Assembly: GCA_003249645.1 (NCBI GenBank)
Contig: QKIH01000044.1
Location: 38,051-102,050, forward strand
Source: Desulfobulbaceae bacterium
GTDB taxonomy: Bacteria > Desulfobacterota > Desulfobulbia > Desulfobulbales > Desulfocapsaceae
Direction: 5' to 3'
Length of the DNA stretch: 64,000 bases
The notes beneath the pieces were generated by a model. It did no database searches, was not told the origin of the DNA, and saw only the letters and a program-made list of their open reading frames with translations. Position numbers and translations under genes: made by a program. This document shows, in pieces, positions 52,049 to 61,100 of the stretch (position 1 is the stretch's first letter; every line of letters starts with the position of its first letter).

Positions 52049-52253
52049 ACATCCCTCCTTGGCTGTATTATTTTTTTCTCATCCGTGAGAACAAAATATC
52101 TCCTATCTGAATCGTCTATTCAGTACTATTTCTTTAACCTATTTTTGCACTTTTTTGAAAAGGCCTAACCTCTTTGGTTGTTTTCTTTTTTCTTCAATCC
52201 ATGTATTATTGCTTGCTCAAATTCAAACAATTTCCCTAAGAGGTATATTTCAT

Positions 52254-53936
52254 ATGAGTACAGACGACAAAAAGATCATCTATTCGATGATGAAGGTCAG
52301 CAAATATTACGATGACCGCCCTGTTTTAAAAGACATTTCCCTCTCCTACTTTTACGGAGCTAAAATCGGCGTTCTTGGACTTAACGGATCCGGTAAAAGT
52401 ACCCTTTTGCGCATTCTTGCCGGTGTAGACACAGAATTCAATGGCGAGACTGCTTTGGCCCCCGGTCACAAGGTCGGTTTTCTTGAACAGGAGCCACAAC
52501 TCGATCCGGAGAAAACTGTAAAACAGATAGTGGAAGAAGGTGTTCAGGAAACCGTTGACCTTCTCAACGAATTCAATCAGATCAATGAAAAATTTGCTGA
52601 ACCGATGAGCGATGACGAGATGCAGGCTCTCATCGATCGCCAGGGGGCTGTAACCGAGAAGCTCGATCACATGTCCGCCTGGGATCTCGACAGCAGACTT
52701 GAGATGGCAATGGATGCACTTCGCTGTCCACCATCAGACTCAAAGTGCGGTGTACTTTCCGGTGGTGAAAAAAGACGGGTTGCAATGTGCAGAATCCTCC
52801 TCCAGAAACCTGACATCCTCCTTCTTGACGAACCGACAAACCACCTTGACGCAGAATCTGTTGCATGGCTTGAACATCACCTGCAGTCCTACGAAGGAAC
52901 TGTCATTGCAGTAACCCATGATCGTTATTTTCTTGATAACGTTGCCGGTTGGATTCTTGAGCTGGATCGCGGTGTGGGTATTCCATGGAAAGGAAATTAT
53001 TCTTCATGGCTTGAGCAAAAAGAAAAACGTCTCGCCAACGAAGAGAAAAAGCAAACCGATCGAAGGAAAACCCTGCAAAGAGAGCTTGAGTGGATTCGCA
53101 TGTCTCCAAAGGGTAGAAGAAGCAAGTCAAAAGCCCGTATCAGTTCTTACGAAAACTTGATGAAAGAAGAGACCCAACAACAGGCCCGTGAACTTGAAAT
53201 GTTCATCCCGCCGGGGCCTCGTCTTGGCAAAGTGGTTATTGAAGCAGAGAATATTATGAAAAGCTTCGGTGATCGTGTTCTTGTTGAAAACATGAATTTC
53301 CAACTCCCTGCAGGCGGAATCGTTGGAGTAATCGGTCCGAATGGCGCCGGCAAGTCAACCTTATTTAAAATGATCACCGGACAGGAACAACCCGACAGCG
53401 GCTCTTTCCGTCTCGGTGAAACAGTTAAGCTGAGCTATGTTGACCAGTCCAGAGATCATCTCAACCCTGAAGACACCATCTGGGAGGCGATTTCTGAAAA
53501 GCAGGACACCATCTGGCTCGGCACCAAAGAGGTCAACAGCCGGGCTTATGTCGGCAAATTCAACTTCTCTGGAACCGATCAGCAAAAAAAGGTAGGTCTT
53601 TTGTCAGGTGGCCAGAGAAACAGAGTCCATCTCGCCAAGATGCTCAAAGACGGAGGCAACGTTCTTCTTCTTGACGAACCAACCAACGATCTCGACGTTA
53701 ATACCCTGCGGGCACTGGAAGAAGCACTGGAAAACTACGGCGGATGTGCTGTTGTTATCAGCCATGACAGATGGTTTCTTGACCGTATCGCCACGCACAT
53801 TCTGGCATTTGAGGGTGATTCAAAAACCGTCTGGTTCGAAGGAAACTACTCAGATTATGAAAAAGACAGAAAAGCAAGGTTAGGTGCTGAAGCAGACCAG
53901 CCGCACAGAATCAAATACCGCCAACTTACACGCTAG
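52254..53936 (+). CDS. ettA: EttA, ABC-F translational throttle
   Basis: A 560-residue soluble tandem ABC protein. The first ATPase has GLNGSGKST, LSGGEKRR and DEPTNHLD; the second has GPNGAGKST, LSGGQRNR and DEPTNDLD. A linker (about 250-320) includes the PtIM region typical of ABC-F. EttA gates ribosome entry into elongation according to ATP/ADP ratio. The frame extends to 52155, but the ATG at 52254 (MSTDDKKIIYSM) with TAAGAGGT upstream is the family start. Confidence 0.94.
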   Translation: MSTDDKKIIYSMMKVSKYYDDRPVLKDISLSYFYGAKIGVLGLNGSGKSTLLRILAGVDTEFNGETALAPGHKVGFLEQEPQLDPEKTVKQIVEEGVQETVDLLNEFNQINEKFAEPMSDDEMQALIDRQGAVTEKLDHMSAWDLDSRLEMAMDALRCPPSDSKCGVLSGGEKRRVAMCRILLQKPDILLLDEPTNHLDAESVAWLEHHLQSYEGTVIAVTHDRYFLDNVAGWILELDRGVGIPWKGNYSSWLEQKEKRLANEEKKQTDRRKTLQRELEWIRMSPKGRRSKSKARISSYENLMKEETQQQARELEMFIPPGPRLGKVVIEAENIMKSFGDRVLVENMNFQLPAGGIVGVIGPNGAGKSTLFKMITGQEQPDSGSFRLGETVKLSYVDQSRDHLNPEDTIWEAISEKQDTIWLGTKEVNSRAYVGKFNFSGTDQQKKVGLLSGGQRNRVHLAKMLKDGGNVLLLDEPTNDLDVNTLRALEEALENYGGCAVVISHDRWFLDRIATHILAFEGDSKTVWFEGNYSDYEKDRKARLGAEADQPHRIKYRQLTR

Positions 53937-53945
53937 AAGCGTTTA

Positions 53946-53982
53946 AGAGATATGCCGTAGATATCAATTACGGCATATCTCT
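53946..53982. terminator. Convergent terminator between ettA and the Hpt gene
   Basis: A perfect 14-bp stem (AGAGATATGCCGTA with TACGGCATATCTCT) and a 9-base loop, starting 9 bases after the ettA stop and ending 1 base before the Hpt stop. Confidence 0.8.
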
Positions 53983-54318
53983 TTACAATCCTTTCAATTG
54001 TCCAAGCAGCTCTTCAAGATCTGCCAATCTCTTTTTCGCAACTTCAAGAGAGCCTTTACGGCTGTCTTCCTCAATGCTTCTGGCCAGCAAATTGATGCCG
54101 TTAATACCAAGACTGGCTGAAGCACCTTTGATCGAATGCGCAGCCGAGGCAACCTGATCTGTATCGTCCTTTGCAAGACCTTCTTTAATAAGCAGCAGAT
54201 CATTACTGCTGGATTCTTTGAATATTTCTAGCAATTCATTTAAAAGATCAGCATCATCTGCCGCCTGCTCCAAGGCAAAATCTTTATTCCAATCAAGCTC
54301 AATCATCATTTTCCCCAC
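53983..54318 (-). CDS. Stand-alone Hpt phosphotransfer protein
   Basis: A 111-residue four-helix protein with the Hpt signature AAHSIKGASASLG; His61 would accept the phosphate from a receiver of a hybrid kinase and pass it to a response regulator. Alternative starts at M4 and M5 are nearby. No hybrid kinase lies beside it. A 12-bp palindrome (GTGATATATCAC) lies 20 bases upstream of the start codon. Confidence 0.87.
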   Translation of the reverse strand: MGKMMIELDWNKDFALEQAADDADLLNELLEIFKESSSNDLLLIKEGLAKDDTDQVASAAHSIKGASASLGINGINLLARSIEEDSRKGSLEVAKKRLADLEELLGQLKGL

Positions 54319-54413
54319 TGCATATTAGGGTTACACGTGTGATATATCACTGAATTACTATCAAAATGGTATCATAAACAATTTTAAAAGATCAAATAAT
54401 AATATCGTCAATT

Positions 54414-55049
54414 TCAGCCGGAGCATTCGACAACAGCAAGAGTGCTGCCGACAACTGCTCGAATCGCATCAGTTTGAATAACACCTTTTCTTATTACGTT
54501 GAGACTGTCATGTTCAAACGATACTATTGTTGAAGCGAGTTCACCCCAGATTTTTTCAGATTGTATCACAAAATTAATGCTGCTACCGAACTGCTTCACA
54601 ACTTCTTCAGCAGTTCGTGCAGCTTTTTCTCCTGAAATATTGGCGCTCGTTGCAGGCAACGGTTTACCCCAGTGTCGGCAGAGCTCTCGTGTCATTGTGT
54701 TCGACGAAATCCGTACACCGATTGTGCCAGTATTCCCGGTAACAAATTTCGATATTTTTTCATCCACAGGAAAAAGCAAGGTAAGAGGACCAGGCCAGAA
54801 ATTGCGCATAAGCAGAAAATACACTTCCGGGATAAAAGAGACAAGACCTCGAAGTTTCTCTTCAGAATCAATCAGAACAAGCAGAGGTTTATCATAAGAT
54901 CGCTTTTTTACAGAAAAAAGTCGTTTCAAGGCAGGTTCGTTATCAATATCCACACCGAGACCATAATAAGTCTCGGTTGGATACGCGATAACGCCACCGG
55001 TCCGAAGAATCTCAACAGCTCGCTCTATTTCTTTCAGACCGGTTTGCAT
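54414..55049 (-). CDS. tsaC: Threonylcarbamoyl-AMP synthase family (TsaC/YrdC)
   Basis: A 211-residue YrdC/Sua5-domain protein: GGVIAYPTETYYGLG, KKRSYDKPL, and PLPATSANISG are the family landmarks. It makes threonylcarbamoyl-AMP for t6A37 in tRNA. YciO, a related protein, is a less likely alternative. It starts 8 bases after the purD-purE fusion and is likely co-transcribed with it. Confidence 0.92.
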   Translation of the reverse strand: MQTGLKEIERAVEILRTGGVIAYPTETYYGLGVDIDNEPALKRLFSVKKRSYDKPLLVLIDSEEKLRGLVSFIPEVYFLLMRNFWPGPLTLLFPVDEKISKFVTGNTGTIGVRISSNTMTRELCRHWGKPLPATSANISGEKAARTAEEVVKQFGSSINFVIQSEKIWGELASTIVSFEHDSLNVIRKGVIQTDAIRAVVGSTLAVVECSG

Positions 55050-55057
55050 ACAGGTAG

Positions 55058-56830
55058 TTAATAGCTTATTTTTTTTGCTTTTTCTTCTACTTCAACAACC
55101 ATCTGCTTACGGAATTGAACAAGCTTCGCTGCAAGCTCTTCGTTTTCGTTGGCAAGCATTCTGGTAACAAAAACAGCAGCATTTTTCGCACCGGATTTTC
55201 CGATTCCCATAGTGGCAACAGGAACGCCTGGAGGCATCATAACAGTAGCAAGCAATGCATCCAGACCATTTAGTGATGAAGCATCTAAAGGCACACCAAT
55301 AACCGGAACGTCCGTGTGAGATGCGATTACACCTGCCAGATGCGCAGCCATACCGGCGCCTGCTATAATTGCTTTCAACCCTCTTTCCTTGGCAGTAACG
55401 GCATACTCCATTGCTTTCTGGGGTGTTCTGTGTGCAGAGGCAACTGTCATTTCATAGCCGATTCCCATTTTTTTGAAAAAGTCGGCAGCAGCTGACATGA
55501 CCGGCAAATCGGAATCACTTCCCATTAGAATTCCAACAACCGGAGCAAGAGGCACTGCTTTTCTTTTTAGAGCCTTTTGCGCTATATCTGTTCTGTAATA
55601 ACACTGCGGCCATGATATTTTTTCAACTGCAGCATAGGCACGTTCAATTGCCTCTTCAAGAGTTTTACCAATAGCAGTCACACCCAGCACTCGCCCCCCG
55701 CTATTGACCAGACGATTATTCACTCTGGACGTACCGGCATGGAAAACCTCAACACCATCAATTTTTGCTGCTTCGGTAAGTCCTTTAATTTGTTTCCCGC
55801 CCTCATAACTTCCAGGATATCCCCCCGAGGCCATAACAACACAGACAGTAGGTCTTGAGTCAATAACCATATCTACCTGATCAAGTTTCTGTTCAATCAC
55901 GCCATCAATTACGTCAACAAGATCGCTTTTCATCCGCATCAATAACGGTTGCGCTTCAGGATCTCCAAAACGACAGTTGAATTCGAGGACATTCACCTGA
56001 CCATTTTCGATCATAAGTCCGGCGTAAAGCATCCCTTTATACGGTCTTCCCTCTTTCGCCATTCCTTCCACTGTCGGGATCATGATGTTTTCCATCACGT
56101 ATTTTTCAATCTCAGGGGTCACAACCGGAGCAGGAGAGTATGCTCCCATTCCACCGGTATTCGGTCCTCTATCACCCTCAAAGATCGCTTTATGATCCTG
56201 AGAAGTCGGCAGAGGAAGAACTGTTTTCCCATCTGTAAATGCAATGAAAGAAGCCTCCTCCCCTTTAAGGCACGCCTCAACAACAATCCTGTCTCCGGCA
56301 CTGCCAAACGCCTTGTCTTTCATTATCGAATCAACAGCCTGCTTCGCTTCTTCTATCGTTGATGCCACGACCACGCCTTTACCGGCTGCAAGCCCGTCAG
56401 CTTTTACAACAATAGGAGCACCTTCTTTCTCGATATATTTTTTCGCTTTCTTTGCATCTTTAAAAATACCGAATTTAGCAGTCGGTATTTTATATTTTTC
56501 GAGAAACTCCTTGGTAAACACCTTGCTGCCCTCGAGTATAGCCGCCTTTTTTGTAGGCCCGAAAATTTTGAAGCCTTTCTCTTCAAAACTATCAACGACG
56601 CCAACAACAAGAGATGCTTCAGGACCGACAACTGTAAGATCAATCTTCTCTTTTTCAGCAAATTCCAGCAAGCCCTTCACATCGGTAGGGGCGATATCAA
56701 CACACTCGGCATGTTTTCTGATACCTGCATTTCCGGGTGCACAATATACCTGTTCAACCTTGCTGCTCTGCTGCAGTTTCCAGGTTAAAGCATGTTCGCG
56801 TCCGCCAGATCCAATAACAAGTATTTTCAT
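55058..56830 (-). CDS. purD: PurD-PurE fusion: GAR synthetase and N5-CAIR mutase
   Basis: A 590-residue fusion. Residues 1 to about 420 are PurD (GSGGREHAL, GPEASLVVGVVD, ATP-grasp domain with FNCRFGDPE), which joins glycine to phosphoribosylamine. Residues about 430-590 are a class I-like PurE (GILMGSDSDLP, SAHRTP, AGAGMAAHLAGVIASH), normally a separate enzyme. These are purine steps 2 and 6, which are not consecutive. PurK is absent here. The frame extends to 56845, but GGAG nine bases before the ATG at 56830 gives the PurD-like MKILVIGSGG. No stop or frameshift at the junction. Confidence 0.94.
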   Translation of the reverse strand: MKILVIGSGGREHALTWKLQQSSKVEQVYCAPGNAGIRKHAECVDIAPTDVKGLLEFAEKEKIDLTVVGPEASLVVGVVDSFEEKGFKIFGPTKKAAILEGSKVFTKEFLEKYKIPTAKFGIFKDAKKAKKYIEKEGAPIVVKADGLAAGKGVVVASTIEEAKQAVDSIMKDKAFGSAGDRIVVEACLKGEEASFIAFTDGKTVLPLPTSQDHKAIFEGDRGPNTGGMGAYSPAPVVTPEIEKYVMENIMIPTVEGMAKEGRPYKGMLYAGLMIENGQVNVLEFNCRFGDPEAQPLLMRMKSDLVDVIDGVIEQKLDQVDMVIDSRPTVCVVMASGGYPGSYEGGKQIKGLTEAAKIDGVEVFHAGTSRVNNRLVNSGGRVLGVTAIGKTLEEAIERAYAAVEKISWPQCYYRTDIAQKALKRKAVPLAPVVGILMGSDSDLPVMSAAADFFKKMGIGYEMTVASAHRTPQKAMEYAVTAKERGLKAIIAGAGMAAHLAGVIASHTDVPVIGVPLDASSLNGLDALLATVMMPPGVPVATMGIGKSGAKNAAVFVTRMLANENEELAAKLVQFRKQMVVEVEEKAKKISY

Positions 56831-56965
56831 ATAATTACACTCCATCTTCGTTGGTCCCTGAAGTTTTTCAGCGACAAAATGAGTTAAACCAGATCACGAT
56901 TTTTGTACCGAATTCATTTGTGCTATTATTGACAAATAAAATGGTAATGGGTAAATGATAATAAA

Positions 56966-56983
56966 AATGAATCGTCATTCATT
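56966..56983. promoter_or_regulatory. Palindromic operator, probably for the TetR regulator
   Basis: AATGAAT-CGTC-ATTCATT is an 18-base palindrome with perfect 7-base arms, 33 bases before the TetR start in the divergent gap with purD-purE. The TGAAT/ATTCA half-sites resemble operators of TetR-type regulators of fatty acid metabolism (FadR type), as I recall them. Autoregulation is inferred. Confidence 0.6.
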
Positions 56984-57016
56984 AATTCATATCACATTTT
57001 CTAACACGAAAACTCA

Positions 57017-57628
57017 ATGAAAGCAGCCAATAAACATGCATTAATACTATCAGCTGCCACAAAGGTTTTTGCCAAAAAGGGCTTCTTCAACGCCCGCATA
57101 TCCGACATCGCTAAAGAGGCCAAAATTGCCGACGGCACCATCTACCTCTATTTCAATAACAAACACGATATCTTGATATCGATCTTTGATAAAGAGCTTG
57201 GGGCCATTCACAGTCAGACAAAGGATATGATCGCCAAAGAAAATGACGCCGAAATCATGCTCCGCATCTTTATCATCAACTATCTTCGAGCCATGAAAAA
57301 AAACAAGTCGTTTGCCGGAGTTATGCAGCTTGAACTCAGACAGACCGACAAGCAAATACGAGAATATCGCGACACTCAGTTTGCCGCCTATCTCAATATG
57401 CTCGCCAGCATCATCGTTCTGGGTCAGAAACAGAACATCTTTCGTTCTGATCTCAACCCTGACATTATCAAGCGTACAATTTACGGAGCACTTGAAGAAA
57501 CATCCAGAGTATGGAATATCTCACTGGAATCAAATTACTCCCTGGAAGATACCATCCAACAGCTCTTCCAGCTTATCCTGGCAGGTTTAAGGGTCCAGCA
57601 CCCTGTCATCTCAGAGGAACCGGCCTGA
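57017..57628 (+). CDS. TetR-family transcriptional regulator
   Basis: A 203-residue regulator. The N-terminal helix-turn-helix (about 10-55: ILSAATKVFAKKGFFNARISDIAKEAKIADGTIYLYF, described in two parts as AATKVFAKKGF and ISDIAKEAKIADGTIYLYF) is typical; the C-terminal ligand domain has no specific signature that I can read. It is divergent from purD-purE and convergent with greA 6 bases downstream. The 18-base palindrome upstream suggests autoregulation, with possible acyl-CoA-type ligands by operator analogy only. Confidence 0.9.
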   Translation: MKAANKHALILSAATKVFAKKGFFNARISDIAKEAKIADGTIYLYFNNKHDILISIFDKELGAIHSQTKDMIAKENDAEIMLRIFIINYLRAMKKNKSFAGVMQLELRQTDKQIREYRDTQFAAYLNMLASIIVLGQKQNIFRSDLNPDIIKRTIYGALEETSRVWNISLESNYSLEDTIQQLFQLILAGLRVQHPVISEEPA

Positions 57629-57634
57629 TGCCTA

Positions 57635-58120
57635 TCAGGCAAATGACGACTGTCTGATTTCAACCACCTCAAATTCCCGTCTGCCGCCTGGTGTATTGAC
57701 AATTACTTCATCGCCCTCTTCTTTTCCAAGCATACAGCTTCCGATGGGTGAAAGAACTGATATCGATCCTTTCTTCACATCAGACTCTTCAGGACCAAGC
57801 AGCTGATAAGTGACCTCTTCTTCAGTCTCAAGATCCATCAGCTCGACAACTGTACCGAAGACAACCCGGCTGGTATCGACCTGGGTGCAATCAATCACTT
57901 CTGCACGGCCGAGTTTATCTTTGAGTTCGATAATACGTCCTTCTATATGTCCCTGTCTCTCTTTAGCGGCATGATATTCGGCGTTTTCCTTCAGATCACC
58001 ATGTTCTCTTGCAACTTCTATCGCTTTAACAACCTCGATACGCTCAACCTTCTCGAGCCTGCTGAGCTCTTCTTTTAAGGCCTTATGTCCTCTCTTAGAC
58101 ATGGGTATACGATCAACCAT
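57635..58120 (-). CDS. greA: Transcription elongation factor GreA
   Basis: A 161-residue protein: N-terminal coiled coil with acidic tip residues (HGDLKENAEYHAAKE) and a C-terminal FKBP-like domain (GSISVLSPIGSCMLGKEEGDEV). It stimulates RNA cleavage by backtracked RNA polymerase. An in-frame ATG at 58135 exists, but GGAGG eight bases before the ATG at 58120 and the usual length favour 58120. Confidence 0.95.
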   Translation of the reverse strand: MVDRIPMSKRGHKALKEELSRLEKVERIEVVKAIEVAREHGDLKENAEYHAAKERQGHIEGRIIELKDKLGRAEVIDCTQVDTSRVVFGTVVELMDLETEEEVTYQLLGPEESDVKKGSISVLSPIGSCMLGKEEGDEVIVNTPGGRREFEVVEIRQSSFA

Positions 58121-58140
58121 CCTCTGTTCCTCCATAAATA

Positions 58141-58176
58141 AAAAAGCCTGCTAAGATTAATCTTTCCCTTAGCAGG
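58141..58176 (-). terminator. Terminator after the TPR/beta-barrel gene
   Basis: A 9-bp perfect stem (CCTGCTAAG with CTTAGCAGG), a 12-base loop, and on the minus strand a T run (A tract at 58141-58145), 18 bases after the stop of the 1298-residue gene and just before greA. Confidence 0.8.
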
Positions 58177-58193
58177 ACTTGAACTCTCTTTTA

Positions 58194-61100
58194 TTACCAG
58201 CGATAAACAAGAGAAAGCAGACCACTTCGGCTTTCATAATCATCGCTGTCAAATAATGATATGGTTCCTTTTAATAAGATATTCTTGTTCATTTCAAGAA
58301 AAATATTCATTTCACCACGATGTGTCAGAGCCACACTATCTTCATAACCGAGAGAATATTCTATTGATATATGTCCGGGCGCGCCGCCAAAGCTGGTGTT
58401 GTCTTTGAGAAGAAAGTCCAGATAGGCGGTTAAATAATGTTCCCAGTACAATGATGGCGCCCAGTACTGCAAATCCTGTTCATCATGCAAATACGTATTT
58501 TCCGTATGTGAAATGATCGATTCAAAATCATATTGCAACCTGAAAAGATATTTCTCTCTAAAAATATTGTATGAGGTAAAGAGATGATATAGTTGCTGAT
58601 CATTATCATCACTTATCTGTCGATACGTACCATCGCCGCCGATAATAACCCGTGGGATTGAATCAACCAGAAAACCAAGCTGATAATCCCTGCGTGATAT
58701 CCCGTCAGCAACACTTTCAATAGTATCATCAACAATATCCTGACTCAGTTCAAAATAGGCCTTTAAATTGTCGTCAACCTGCCCCTCCGCCCTTACACTA
58801 TAGAGCGGTGTGGTTGATGAAGATTCACGCTTTAGGCCGCCATACGCGACACTTAAGGTGTAATCTTCATTTAATCTTGCCGTATATTTTCCATACAACC
58901 GATGAGCCAAAAACCCATTATCTCCACCGTTATCGGCAAACTGCATGGCGGAATAATACACATCAAGGCTCTGTCTGGCCCCGGTTTGCAGCCATCCTGT
59001 AAGACCATACTCATGGACTGCAATATCTTTGTACCCGTCTCTCCCGGTGCTGCTGATGTTATTAAAAACCAGGCCGGTATTCGGTTTCAACAAATCTTTG
59101 TTTTTCTGAACTTTTGTGGAGATATCGCTGGTTGGCTGGTGTGTGGAAGACATACTGGCATAAACCTCTGCCTCCTGACTGTGTTTGCCAAGTCGATTAT
59201 ATATTGTTGCAAGATCAAGGAGTTTTGTTTCGCTTACGTCATCACTGTCTTTAACAAGTTTTTCATACTGAGTTTCAGCATAAAAATAGTCTCTCTCTCT
59301 CAGAGCCTTTCTTGCGATAAGTTCCTGCTGAACCATTTTCTCCCACTGCACCTCACTGTAAAAACCATTCAGCACATAGGTAACAGGCTCACTCATAATC
59401 GCAACAATTGTCTCCGGCTCAAGCAGCTTTTCAATATCATTAAAGCTATCTATTCCGCCATGACTGTATATAACAGACCAGCTGCCCGGAGTCACTTTCT
59501 CCTGAATATCTATCACCCCGCCTATCTGATTAATGACAGAAGGTTGCAGGAGTTTCTTATACTCTTCCAGACTCTCATCCCACCTGCCTACCGCCCATAA
59601 CGAACGAGCCCTAAGTAAACCGATTTTAAATTTTGAGTAAGTGGAACGTTTTATCAACGAATCTGACATATCCTGCTTTATAAATTGATCATATTGACCG
59701 CTTTTAAAGGTTAATTCTATCTCTTTCTGCTGGATAAACAGATTTTCATCAATACTTACATTACAGCCAGAAAGCATTGAAAGTGCATCGGCATACATCC
59801 CGGAATTTTCGTAAATCTGGGACATCTGAAAAAGAATGTAATTATTTTTCTTTTGACCTTTTCTCCTGGCATAAGCCGAGATCAATTCACTATCCAGTCC
59901 AAGCATCCTGTATGCGGCAATATGCTCTTCGAAAGATAACGCAGCACCCTGTTTCGCAAATTCTGAAATACTTTGAAACTTTTTTTCCTCTCTCTTCACT
60001 AAAATCTGAGCGGTAATGAGTGATAGCCACTCCCCTGGAAAGTTTGCCTGCAGGGAAGAGATCAACTCAGCGCATCGTGATGATTCCTTATCAAGAAAAA
60101 ACACCTTGAGAAGCTGCCTCTTTACTTCCAGATCACCTGAATATCGTGCCGCCAACCAGTTAAGTTCTGACACAGCCTCATCGTAATCATATGCTGCAAT
60201 ATGCTTTTTAGCATTGAGCAAATGAAGCTTTTTCTCCAAGTCTTTATTATCTGAAGCAATTGAACCGGCTTCAATTTTTTTCTGAAGCAAATCAAGCCAA
60301 TTGGCAGCCTGTTCAAATTTTCGTTTTGTGTTAAGAAATTCTGCAATATTAAGATAACCGTCTTCCATATCAGGGTAGTCAAGAATTACTTCCCGTAACG
60401 CTTGTTCAGCCCCGAAAGTATCTCCCTGTCGAGCTATTGATAATGCCTGGAAATTCTTTACAGCAATAATGTCGTGTAATGATAATCCAGGAAGCAGCAG
60501 TAATTTGTGACAGTATAATGAACTGAGGGCAAACTCACCTGATTGGTCAAGATAGTCAAAGACGCGCAACTGAATATCAGTCGGCAGATGTTGTATTGAT
60601 CCAGACGTGGCGATAACAGAATAATATTGATAGGCTTTGCGAAATTCACCTGCTTTGACTGAGAGTGTAAAAGCCAGCTCAATCAGCTTCTGATTACTAT
60701 TTCGAACCGGATCCAGCTTTTCCAGCAGCTTGAGTGAAAAACGCGGATTATTGAGCCCGCTTATGGTTGTTATCAATAATTCCTGAAACCTTTCCTGCAA
60801 AAGAACTTCAGCATCCAGCTGTAGCAAAAATCCTGATGCTTCAATAAAACGATCATCTTTTATCAGAGTATCTGTCAGGCGATAAGTCAGTTCCAAATCG
60901 TCTTTATAAGAAGAATGAAGTATGAATAAGACATTAATCAGGTCTTTCTGATCATCTGATTTATCAAGCAAATCAGCGATCAAACTAAAAATTGTCTTCC
61001 TGTCTCCGGTCAACTCATTAAGGTCCTGCCACAACATCTGTGCACCGTCGTTTTGTACAATGACGACAAAATCTTCAGCTAACTTCTGCTTGATATCGGC

